Source: a virus. Taken from it: a DNA stretch of 37,772 nucleotides. Under the pieces are notes generated by a model. The model was not told the origin of the DNA. It made no database searches and saw nothing but the letters and a program-made list of their open reading frames with translations. The stretch spans positions 1-37,772 of the IMG/VR virus record IMGVR_UViG_3300008997_000099. One strand, 5' to 3'. This document shows, piece by piece, positions 20,121-26,132 of this stretch (the first letter of the stretch is position 1; every line of letters starts with the position of its first letter). The position numbers were made by a program, and so were the translations under genes.

Positions 20121-20142
20121 AAAGGGGGCTAACGCTCCCTTT
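20121..20142 (+). terminator. Stem-loop after the capsid gene
   Basis: Stem AAAGGGGGC with GCTCCCTTT (one G-T), loop TAAC. Only the three T of the stem follow, so it is probably a partial terminator or an mRNA 3' protecting structure that raises capsid mRNA over downstream genes. Confidence 0.6.
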
Positions 20143-20160
20143 AATCTAAATAATATAATT

Positions 20161-20328
20161 ATGCTTAAGATTGTAGGTACAAAAAAATCAAAACACCTCG
20201 AGGAGGGTAAGGTTTATAGTGTTTCACAAGAAACTGCAAATATTCTAATTCAAAAAGGCTTTGCTACAAAAGAAGGAGATGAGCCAAAAGAGAAAAAGAA
20301 AACAACAAAAAAATCTGCTAAGAAGTAA
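20161..20328 (+). CDS. Small head-region protein (55 aa)
   Basis: ATG 20161 to TAA 20328, 55 residues, with the stop overlapping the next start as TAATG. It has a compact N-terminal fold (MLKIVGTKKSKHLEEGKVYS, then VSQETANILIQKGFA), which I recognise as a common small phage protein between capsid and connector genes. The C-terminus is very lysine-rich (KEKKKTTKKSAKK). Probably a minor capsid or connector accessory protein; exact role unknown. Confidence 0.75.
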   Translation: MLKIVGTKKSKHLEEGKVYSVSQETANILIQKGFATKEGDEPKEKKKTTKKSAKK

Positions 20329-20831
20329 TGGCTAATATTATACAAGTTTCAGACTTTACAGGAAGGTACAGCATAGCTAAAAATGTGTATACTGAAGCGA
20401 ACATTCAGGATTATATCGATTACTATGAAAAAATATATTTAACCGAATTGTTAGGGGCTGAATTGTATAATTTATTTATATCTGATTTAGTTAGCGGAGT
20501 ACCTCAAGATCCTATTTATCAAGCAATATTTAACCCATTTAGCTTAGATGAAAACAATTGTCTTATAATTAGCGATGGGATAAAAGATATGATTTTAGGG
20601 TTTTGCTTCTTCGAGATAATGAGAAAGTCCGATGCGCAACAGACAATTTCTGGTAATACTAGGAATGTAATGGATAATAGCAGCAACATTTCTCAAATAC
20701 AAGCGGGTTTATACACATCATACAATACAAGTATTAAATCTTATGATGCTATACAGTGGTTTATTTGTGATAATGAGGTGAATTACCCAACATATAACGG
20801 ACAGGAAAAAAATACTACAACATGGTTGTAA
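20328..20831 (+). CDS. Head-tail connector protein (DUF6712-like)
   Basis: 167 residues, all helical, in the position of the head-completion/adaptor proteins. MANIIQVSDFTGRYSIAKNV, then DYIDYYEKIYLTELLGAELY and the C-terminal SYDAIQWFICDNEVNYPTYN resemble the DUF6712 group of connector proteins in Bacteroidota phages. It would sit under the portal. Overlaps the next gene by 10 bases. The function follows from family and position. Confidence 0.65.
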   Translation: MANIIQVSDFTGRYSIAKNVYTEANIQDYIDYYEKIYLTELLGAELYNLFISDLVSGVPQDPIYQAIFNPFSLDENNCLIISDGIKDMILGFCFFEIMRKSDAQQTISGNTRNVMDNSSNISQIQAGLYTSYNTSIKSYDAIQWFICDNEVNYPTYNGQEKNTTTWL

Positions 20832-21550
20832 TACCGAATACGGTTCAAATTGTTAAGGATTTAGTTAGTTTAATTACTCCTACTATTAATATCTCTGATA
20901 TTATAGATAACGGTAATGATGTCTTTACTATATACACTTGCAATACATACTATCTAACGATAGAAATGGAAATAAATTTGAACGGGACAACCTATAAAGT
21001 GATTGAGGTTAATATTAATGAGAGTTTCACAATCTCTAAGATACTTTCCTCTGATCCTGACCCGGCAGGAACAACGTTAAAACTTAACGCTCCGTTTTTC
21101 TTCAATGGTACTATAATTTCTACTCGTAGAGAATTAGATAATATTGAAGATTGGAGGCTTAAGTACCCAATGGTGTTTTTATATGAGCTTTTCGAAGATA
21201 CTGGTATAGTTGATAATACTAATTCAGTTGGATATGAAACTAGAGTTAGACTATTCTTTATGAATCAAACAGACCCAATTAATTACACAAGTTTACAACA
21301 AAACGAGCTAATTATTGAGCCAATGAGGGCCTTATCTCAAGAGTTTCTTAATGTGGTTGAACAAAACAGCTCTATAGTAAACAAATTAACTTCAGACTGG
21401 AGGTTAAGAAACTGGGTTAATTTCGGGAAATTTGAAGCAGAAAAAGGGATGGTTAAAAAATTCTTTACAGATGATTTAAGCGGTTGTGAGTTAAATATAA
21501 ACCTACCAATTAAGCGCAGTTATTTAGATGAAAAGTATTGTAAATGTTAA
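20822..21550 (+). CDS. Head closure / neck protein
   Basis: 242 residues, overlapping the connector gene. Beta-rich first half (DVFTIYTCNTYYLTIEMEIN), then RELDNIEDWRLKYPMVFLYE, and a C-terminal CELNINLPIKRSYLDEKYCK. Located between the connector and the major tail protein, where head-closure, stopper or tail-completion proteins are found. I infer a neck protein; I do not recognise a family. Confidence 0.5.
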   Translation: MVVIPNTVQIVKDLVSLITPTINISDIIDNGNDVFTIYTCNTYYLTIEMEINLNGTTYKVIEVNINESFTISKILSSDPDPAGTTLKLNAPFFFNGTIISTRRELDNIEDWRLKYPMVFLYELFEDTGIVDNTNSVGYETRVRLFFMNQTDPINYTSLQQNELIIEPMRALSQEFLNVVEQNSSIVNKLTSDWRLRNWVNFGKFEAEKGMVKKFFTDDLSGCELNINLPIKRSYLDEKYCKC

Positions 21551-21568
21551 AAATTAAAATTTAAAAAA

Positions 21569-22501
21569 ATGGCTATATGCTCATGTAACACAGGATTCAG
21601 CAATACAGGCTATTCCTGTACAGTAAACGGTCAAGTAATTTCGGCCAGTATCTTTTTTAATAGATACAAAACAGATGGGACATTTAATGGTATTGATTTC
21701 GAAGCGGAAGCAGTTGATGGTGTTTTACCAGCTTCAGTAATTGAATCAAGAATAAACGATGCAAACCCAGATGACAGATGGTACCCGGTGGGCACTTTCG
21801 AGAACGTTGTTGATGAAAGAGCAGAAAATATCACTCAAACATTTAATTCTGGCAACAGTGTAAAAATTAAAGACGGTATTAGAAGCTTTTCAGCTTTATT
21901 AATTAAAAAATCTCCTGATTATGCTGGTAAATTAGAGTCTTTTGCGTGTGGAGATATTGCAGTAATGCACATTGATACAGACGGTAATCTAATAGGTGAA
22001 TCATTAGATGGTAATTTCTTGAGAGGTATTTCTATAGATAATAATACTTTCAGTGCTATCTATGCTAAAACTACAGACACGGAAGTATCTGCTATTAATT
22101 TAAGTTATGCATATTCTCAAACTGTTGACGATCAAAACCTTTCTTTAATAGGGGCAAATGAAAACGCTACAGACATGAAGAACGTAAGAGGTTTACTTGA
22201 TTCTGTTTTATCTTATCAAACAACTCCAACAATTACAACTTCAGTAGTAAAAGCAGAAGTTATTTATGGGATGAGTATTTCGGATAAAATAGTTTTAAAA
22301 TCTCTTAGTTTGGCTGATTTTTCAGTTCAAAATGTTACTCAGTCATCTTCTGTAACGATTGATTCAGTAGATACAACGCAGTCTTCTTCTGGGGTGTATA
22401 CTATTTCTTATTCAAGTGGTGTTTCATCTTCTGATGTAATAGAGGTGTCTGCAACCGCAACAGGTTATGAAATTAAGTCAGTTTTGGGTACTGTTTCCTA
22501 A
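21569..22501 (+). CDS. Major tail (tube) protein
   Basis: 310 residues, the first large gene after the neck genes and the last structural gene before the break in the tail operon. Beta-rich with many G, S, T and D residues; the C-terminal about 85 residues (VIYGMSISDKIVLKSLSLAD, then SVTIDSVDTTQSSSGVYTIS) look like an added Ig-like beta-sandwich, as on many tail tube proteins. It would polymerise into the tail tube. N-terminal cysteines (MAICSCNTGFSNTGYSC) are unusual. Ends with TAATG overlapping the next start. The call depends on position and composition. Confidence 0.65.
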   Translation: MAICSCNTGFSNTGYSCTVNGQVISASIFFNRYKTDGTFNGIDFEAEAVDGVLPASVIESRINDANPDDRWYPVGTFENVVDERAENITQTFNSGNSVKIKDGIRSFSALLIKKSPDYAGKLESFACGDIAVMHIDTDGNLIGESLDGNFLRGISIDNNTFSAIYAKTTDTEVSAINLSYAYSQTVDDQNLSLIGANENATDMKNVRGLLDSVLSYQTTPTITTSVVKAEVIYGMSISDKIVLKSLSLADFSVQNVTQSSSVTIDSVDTTQSSSGVYTISYSSGVSSSDVIEVSATATGYEIKSVLGTVS

Positions 22502-22692
22502 TGGCATTAATTAAAAAGTTTGGAGCTGTTGAGATTAATGTCTTAGCAGCTCCTTCTTCTAAAGATAAATTTGAAGAAATTTATAAAGGAAAAGTTCCTA
22601 ATTTAGAAGAAGCATGGAAAGAAATAAGTAAGCACGTTACAGTTGAAAGTAACCCAGTAAAAAAGAAGAGAAAAAGAAAAACCAATGGTTAA
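22501..22692 (+). CDS. Small basic protein after the tail tube gene
   Basis: 63 residues, start overlapping the tail protein stop (TAATG) and end overlapping the next start. The C-terminus is highly basic (VKKKRKRKTNG). No domain recognised; probably a tail assembly accessory protein. Confidence 0.6.
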   Translation: MALIKKFGAVEINVLAAPSSKDKFEEIYKGKVPNLEEAWKEISKHVTVESNPVKKKRKRKTNG

Positions 22693-22882
22693 GCTTGAGC
22701 TTCAAACTGGTGGGTCTTTTATATTGGTAAACCCGGCTTACATAATTAGAGCTGAGATTATAAACCCAGGATCAAGCCAATATATAAGGATATATATGCC
22801 TAACGGTTCAAGCTTAGATCAATTTGACTTAATATATGAATCAGAGGAGCAACTAGGGGACATTCTAAAGAATATAATATAA
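22685..22882 (+). CDS. Small hypothetical tail-region protein
   Basis: 65 residues of beta-prone sequence: LQTGGSFILVNPAYIIRAEI and IYMPNGSSLDQFDLIYES. The pattern with VNP and a later NGS--- resembles small FlbD-like or single-stranded beta proteins, by shape only. It overlaps the previous gene and ends at the following terminator's stem. Function unknown. Confidence 0.55.
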   Translation: MVKLELQTGGSFILVNPAYIIRAEIINPGSSQYIRIYMPNGSSLDQFDLIYESEEQLGDILKNII

Positions 22883-22912
22883 AGGTGGGGGTCTAATACT
22901 TCCACTTTTTTT
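22881..22912 (+). terminator. Intrinsic terminator ending the head/tail-tube operon
   Basis: AAAGGTGG (22881-22888) with CCACTTTT (22902-22909, one G-T), loop of 13 nt that can pair further, then a run of seven T (22906-22912). It cuts off transcription before the second accessory block. Confidence 0.75.
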
Positions 22913-22918
22913 AGTATA

Positions 22919-22952
22919 TTTTTTGATAGTTAGTAAAAAAATATTATTATTG
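22919..22952 (+). promoter_or_regulatory. Putative promoter of the second accessory block
   Basis: TTTTTTGATAGTT (22919-22931) followed by TATTG (22948-22952), 19 nt before ATG 22972 and directly after a terminator. Matches the 3247-3279 element in both sequence blocks and spacing (22-23 nt). Confidence 0.45.
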
Positions 22953-22971
22953 TATAAACAAAACTAAAAAA

Positions 22972-23208
22972 ATGATGGAAAAAACACCTAAAAAAACCTT
23001 AATTGAATTAAATGAAAACAGTTGGTCCTACCATGATGAAGCTATAACTTACACTTTTTCAGATCTTGGCGATTATGAAGTGGATGAAATGGGTCGCTTA
23101 AAGATATTTACTAACATTGATTTGGTTGATGTTAACGGCTTTAGCAGTAATAACGATTTTAAAGCTATATGGGGAAATGTAGAGTATATTAATGTTGAAA
23201 TTATTTAA
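22972..23208 (+). CDS. Small acidic protein, first gene of the second accessory block
   Basis: 78 residues (a second ATG follows directly at 22975). Acidic, beta-prone: ENSWSYHDEAITYTFSDLGD, then NIDLVDVNGFSSNNDFKAIW. No domain recognised. It has its own promoter-like element and is followed 8 bases later by a half-site. Confidence 0.55.
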   Translation: MMEKTPKKTLIELNENSWSYHDEAITYTFSDLGDYEVDEMGRLKIFTNIDLVDVNGFSSNNDFKAIWGNVEYINVEII

Positions 23209-23216
23209 TTACCTAC

Positions 23217-23243
23217 AACGCTCTGGGAATTGAATAAACTTTA
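23217..23243 (+). repeat. Cassette-type half-site
   Basis: ACAACGCTCTGGGAATTGAATAAA: AAC at 23217-23219 followed by a left arm. A possible closing segment TATACCGTGTTATGCG lies inside the next gene (about 23290-23305), but the arms pair poorly. Confidence 0.4.
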
Positions 23244-23257
23244 AAAACAAAATACAA

Positions 23258-23455
23258 ATGGAAAAACGAGCAAAACAAAATTCTTTTTTATACCGTGTTA
23301 TGCGTTGTAAGAGATTTATTTTTTTTAAAGAGAAGTATAAAGGTCATTGGACTATTGTACCAACAATACACATAGATAATGTCACAAATAAAGGTACTAC
23401 AATAGACTTTGATTTTTTACAATGGTGTTTTAGTATGCAGATTTATAACGCATAA
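23258..23455 (+). CDS. Small basic cassette protein
   Basis: 65 residues, basic and aromatic N-terminal half (MEKRAKQNSFLYRVMRCKRF, then IFFKEKYKGHW). The FLYRVMRC part is read from sequence resembling a cassette right arm. No domain recognised. Stop TAA forms the TAAC of the next site. Confidence 0.5.
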   Translation: MEKRAKQNSFLYRVMRCKRFIFFKEKYKGHWTIVPTIHIDNVTNKGTTIDFDFLQWCFSMQIYNA

Positions 23456-23533
23456 CGCTTGTGTAAATGCCGTGCAAGTGTTACAAATTAAATTAACGGC
23501 TACAAATTAAACATGGCATTTTACACCATGTTA
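23454..23533 (+). repeat. attC-like palindromic site 11
   Basis: AAC (23454-23456), spacer GCTT, GTGTAAATGCC (23461-23471), 43-nt loop with a repeated TACAAATTAAA, GGCATTTTACAC (23515-23526), spacer CAT, GTTA (23530-23533). The stem is complete apart from one bulged base. Confidence 0.75.
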
Positions 23534-23545
23534 TAAAGACTTATT

Positions 23546-23806
23546 ATGAAGTTTTACAAAACATATAATTTAAAGCCTATAATCTCAGTTGATGTAATTA
23601 GACAAGATGGTGATTACTACTATTACCAAGACACTTTTAATTACAAGAGGGAAAGAAGGTTTAAATTAAACGAGAATATAAACAATGTTGTTTATCATAA
23701 ATCATATGATGACGCTAAGATATACCTAATTAAAGAAATTGAATTAAAACTATCTGCATTAAATAGTAGTAAATTAAAGCTAGAGTCTTTACTTAATTCT
23801 TTATAA
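23546..23806 (+). CDS. Small cassette protein
   Basis: 86 residues. Beta-prone, tyrosine-rich N-terminal half (DVIRQDGDYYYYQDTFNYKR), then a helix ending KLSALNSSKLKLESLLNSL like a small coiled coil. No domain recognised. Stop TAA lies in TAACGTTGA, a half-site. Confidence 0.55.
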   Translation: MKFYKTYNLKPIISVDVIRQDGDYYYYQDTFNYKRERRFKLNENINNVVYHKSYDDAKIYLIKEIELKLSALNSSKLKLESLLNSL

Positions 23807-23848
23807 CGTTGATGATAAGGTGTCGTGGCTGCCTGAAAGTGCCTCAGA
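23805..23848 (+). repeat. Cassette-type half-site
   Basis: AAC-GTTGA-TGATAAGG followed by GTGTCGTGGCTGCC; overlaps the stop codon. No closing GTTR before the next gene at 23868. Confidence 0.45.
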
Positions 23849-23867
23849 AATTTAAATAACAAATTAA

Positions 23868-24149
23868 ATGAACAAAGAGAAAGAAAATATCCAAACCAAT
23901 AGCCATGCACCCTTATCTGGTGTTATCGGTCGTAATTTATCGAATGATGAGTTAGAGGAAGGTTTGATTTATTGGTGTAATCTCAGCAACAGAACCGTAT
24001 TGGTAACATCTGTATCACATGAGAAGTTTAAGAATCCATTTACAGGAAAAGTGACAGACTACAAGAAAGTTGATGCTCTAGCATTCTTCAATGGAGTGTA
24101 CGATACAATCCAAGTATGGGACTACATGTTAGCAGAGTATGACCGATAA
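23868..24149 (+). CDS. Phage cassette protein of a recurrent small family
   Basis: 93 residues. NLSNDELEEGLIYWCNLSNR (23-42) followed by TVLVTSV and a KVDALAFFNGVYDTIQVWDY section is a pattern I have seen in small phage proteins of unknown function, probably one compact beta domain. The stop TAA lies in TAAC of site 12. Function unknown. Confidence 0.6.
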   Translation: MNKEKENIQTNSHAPLSGVIGRNLSNDELEEGLIYWCNLSNRTVLVTSVSHEKFKNPFTGKVTDYKKVDALAFFNGVYDTIQVWDYMLAEYDR

Positions 24150-24194
24150 CGCTTAGGCTAAACGGTCGTTTTAATGCCGTTTTAGCCATTGTTA
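24148..24194 (+). repeat. attC-like palindromic site 12 (well-formed)
   Basis: AAC (24148-24150), spacer GCTTA, GGCTAAACGG (24156-24165), loop TCGTTTTAATG, CCGTTTTAGCC (24177-24187), spacer ATT, GTTA (24191-24194). The stem pairs fully except for one extra T. Resembles classical attC ends (TAACGCTT...TTGTTAG). Confidence 0.85.
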
Positions 24195-24231
24195 GCAACT
24201 TTAAACGGATAAATAAACTAAAATTTAAAAT

Positions 24232-24438
24232 ATGACACCAAAAGAAAAAGCAGAGGAATTGTACAACATATTTGATATGATAATATACTCTGACCAAGAC
24301 GAACACGACCAATGTAAAAGATGTGCTATAAGATGTGCAGAACAAGTGATAAATACATATGATTTGGAAGGGTATGACGAAGAAGATAGCAAGATGGAAT
24401 ATTGGCAACAAGTAAAACAAGAGATTAGCTTATTGTAG
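24232..24438 (+). CDS. Small cassette protein (MTPKEKA family)
   Basis: 68 residues. The N-terminus MTPKEKAEELYNIFDMI, a cysteine pair CKRCAIRCAEQVIN, and the C-terminal EYWQQVKQEISLL match a small protein type I know from many viruses of Bacteroidota, without known function. The stop TAG is followed by CTAAC, the left box of a long palindrome enclosing the next gene. Confidence 0.65.
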   Translation: MTPKEKAEELYNIFDMIIYSDQDEHDQCKRCAIRCAEQVINTYDLEGYDEEDSKMEYWQQVKQEISLL

Positions 24439-24440
24439 CT

Positions 24441-24655
24441 AACGGAATAGTATAAACGACTTTAAATAAATACGATATGGAAACAGTAATAACAATAAAT
24501 GTAGTAGAATGGGTTTTATACCTTGTAGTAATTTGGTTAGCACTTAGTTTAGCTGATAGCACTTTGGCTCTTTATAAGAGATACCTTGAATGGAGAATAA
24601 AAAAACTTAAAGAACGCAAAAAGTAGTATTTATTTATTGCGTTTATACCTTGTTG
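24441..24655 (+). repeat. attC-like site 13 enclosing a whole gene in its loop
   Basis: AAC (24441-24443), spacer GGAATA, perfect 9-bp arms GTATAAACG (24450-24458) and CGTTTATAC (24640-24648), spacer CTT, GTTG (24652-24655). The 181-nt loop holds the entire gene 24477-24626. A further hairpin (GTTGTGTTC, loop TCGTTTTAATG, GAATACAAC) follows at 24652-24680. Confidence 0.75.
24477..24626 (+). CDS. Single-helix membrane protein (49 aa) inside a palindrome loop
   Basis: ATG 24477 to TAG 24626, 49 residues. VVEWVLYLVVIWLALSLADS (9-28) is one membrane helix, followed by a strongly basic tail (YLEWRIKKLKERKK) that would stay in the cytoplasm. The complete gene lies between the two arms of site 13. 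Small membrane proteins of this kind can act in exclusion or lysis control, but no function is visible. Confidence 0.6.
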   Translation: METVITINVVEWVLYLVVIWLALSLADSTLALYKRYLEWRIKKLKERKK

Positions 24656-24674
24656 TGTTCTCGTTTTAATGGAA

Positions 24675-24714
24675 TACAACATCTCGCTATACGTAATATA
24701 AAATTTGATACTAA
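24675..24714 (+). repeat. Boundary motif copy 4 at the end of the second block
   Basis: TACAACATCTC then GCTATACGTAAT (24686-24697; one base different from the other copies) and ATAAAATTTGATACTA. The cassette run stops here and the following genes overlap without sites. Confidence 0.65.
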
Positions 24715-24722
24715 AATATAAA

Positions 24723-24866
24723 TTGAAAGAGAAAGAAAAACAAAACATTCATAATAAGTGTTTTACATGTTTTTTTATAAATTCTAAGCAATGTTTAGAC
24801 CCTAAAAGATGTTACAAAACTAAAGAAGAAAAGCCTAAACAATTAAATTTATTTCAAAATGATTAA
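24723..24866 (+). CDS. Small four-cysteine protein with a clamp-binding-like C-terminus (47 aa)
   Basis: TTG 24723 to TAA 24866, 47 residues. Cysteines in CFTCFF, KQC and KRC form a possible zinc knuckle (13, 16, 24, 29). The C-terminus EEKPKQLNLFQND contains QLNLF, matching the QL-LF pentapeptide by which many proteins bind the DNA polymerase sliding clamp. It overlaps the next gene by 8 bases. A small adaptor that targets or blocks the host clamp is a plausible inference. The TTG start is the only one available in frame. Confidence 0.5.
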   Translation: MKEKEKQNIHNKCFTCFFINSKQCLDPKRCYKTKEEKPKQLNLFQND

Positions 24867-25143
24867 AGTAAAAGAAGTTAATAGAATAGAAGACATTGAT
24901 TTTTATTTAACAGAAGATAAAAACTATGAAATTGAAGTTTACGACATTCAAAACAATATAGCGATATATGAAGCTTATACAAAATACAATAGTTTTGAAT
25001 TAAAAATTATTAGTGATGCATCCGAATATTATCGAGTAGAAGATTTAAAAACCTTATTAAATAAAAACAAAATTGAATTTATTTCGTTTGTAATAAGAAA
25101 GGATAATGATGTTATAGAAGCTTTTGAATATAAGAATTTATAA
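24859..25143 (+). CDS. Hypothetical acidic protein
   Basis: 94 residues, overlapping the previous gene. Acidic, alternating beta/alpha character: DIDFYLTEDKNYEIEVYDIQ and DLKTLLNKNKIEFISFVIRK. No recognised domain. Last gene before the terminator at 25171; probably co-transcribed with the four-cysteine protein. Confidence 0.6.
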   Translation: MIKVKEVNRIEDIDFYLTEDKNYEIEVYDIQNNIAIYEAYTKYNSFELKIISDASEYYRVEDLKTLLNKNKIEFISFVIRKDNDVIEAFEYKNL

Positions 25144-25170
25144 AGTAGTTTAGGTTAAACGAGGATTAAG

Positions 25171-25201
25171 GGAGTAGCTAAAATTAGTTACTCCTTTTTT
25201 T
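25171..25201 (+). terminator. Intrinsic terminator ending the second accessory block
   Basis: Ten-bp stem GGAGTAGCTA (25171-25180) with TAGTTACTCC (25185-25194, one G-T), loop AAAT, then seven T (25195-25201). The next start codon is only 13 bases further, so a promoter for the tail genes must overlap this region or transcription must read through. Confidence 0.88.
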
Positions 25202-25214
25202 GTATATTTACTTA

Positions 25215-25649
25215 ATGGATGCTATAACCGAGTATTTGAATAGGCTAATTAAATTAGAGCAGAACTCATTTAAGTTGATATTTGATGCTAGGGAAGTAAA
25301 AGATGAGATAATCCGACTGGTTACAGTAGAACAGCTTTACGAAAGAGGAGTTGACGGTAATGGGGAAAGCTTAGGAGAATATTCTGAGTTCACAAAACAA
25401 ATTAAGCAGTTAGAAGGGCAAAGATTTGACCATATTACGCTTAATGATACGGGTGAGTTTTATGAAAGCTTTGAGGTTATAGTAGATCAAGATTCTTTTA
25501 CTATTACTGCAAATGACAACAAAGGAGATAAGAGGCTTTTTGATGTTTATGGTGAAGATGTAGCTGGTTTAACAGACGAAAGTTTTGATGATTTATTTTT
25601 GACAATACGTGATATTGTTTATGATTTATTAATTAGTATTCAGGTTTGA
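25215..25649 (+). CDS. Tail completion / minor tail protein
   Basis: 144 residues from ATG 25215; a TTG at 25200 sits in the terminator T-run and is rejected. LNDTGEFYESFEVIV and DVYGEDVAGLTDESFDDLF are reminiscent of virion-morphogenesis or tail-completion proteins encoded before the tape measure. Overlaps the next start by four bases. Function by position, family not certain. Confidence 0.5.
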   Translation: MDAITEYLNRLIKLEQNSFKLIFDAREVKDEIIRLVTVEQLYERGVDGNGESLGEYSEFTKQIKQLEGQRFDHITLNDTGEFYESFEVIVDQDSFTITANDNKGDKRLFDVYGEDVAGLTDESFDDLFLTIRDIVYDLLISIQV

Positions 25650-26131
25650 AGTGGTTTAAAAAAAATATTGAAGTTGAATTTTGGGATGACATTTCCACAA
25701 TGCCTTTCTTTTATTGGAGAAAGATACATGAAACGGGAGAGGCTGATTATGTGGTGAAAAAAGGAAAAGCAGAAGAAAAGGATATTCGAAAGGCTTGGCA
25801 TGAAATACACAATCAGTACATTAAAAAGTACGGGTTAGATAATAAAACAAAATTATTTCTACAAAAAAAGAAAAGGCTTGCTACATACATAAACAAATAT
25901 CTATCCACTGGTAATAGAGTTTATGAAATGGAGGTAGATATAATGCGAAAAGAATTTGAACAGGATGCTGAAGGAAAAGATGAGGTTCAGGATTACACTA
26001 CTATAACTAGTAATATAGAAAAGTATTTTGGATTTCAAATTGATGAAATGAATACTTCTGTTGATAAGTATTATAGTTATTTATCCTTAATGAAAAAAGA
26101 AGCTCAAAAACTTAAAAGTTTAGCTAAATAG
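25646..26131 (+). CDS. Tail assembly protein upstream of the tape measure
   Basis: 161 residues with TTG start at 25646 overlapping the previous stop. Charged and helical (MKWFKKNIEVEFWDDIST, KAEEKDIRKAWHEIHNQYIK). The position directly before the tape measure gene is that of tail assembly chaperones, but no frameshift partner is seen. No recognised family. I infer an assembly role. Confidence 0.5.
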   Translation: MKWFKKNIEVEFWDDISTMPFFYWRKIHETGEADYVVKKGKAEEKDIRKAWHEIHNQYIKKYGLDNKTKLFLQKKKRLATYINKYLSTGNRVYEMEVDIMRKEFEQDAEGKDEVQDYTTITSNIEKYFGFQIDEMNTSVDKYYSYLSLMKKEAQKLKSLAK

Positions 26132-26132
26132 A

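Noticed and set aside
24088-24420. Minus-strand open frame of 110 codons over the cassettes
   Set aside because: It crosses a palindromic site and two supported + strand genes; phenylalanine/leucine-rich composition is typical of an antisense shadow.
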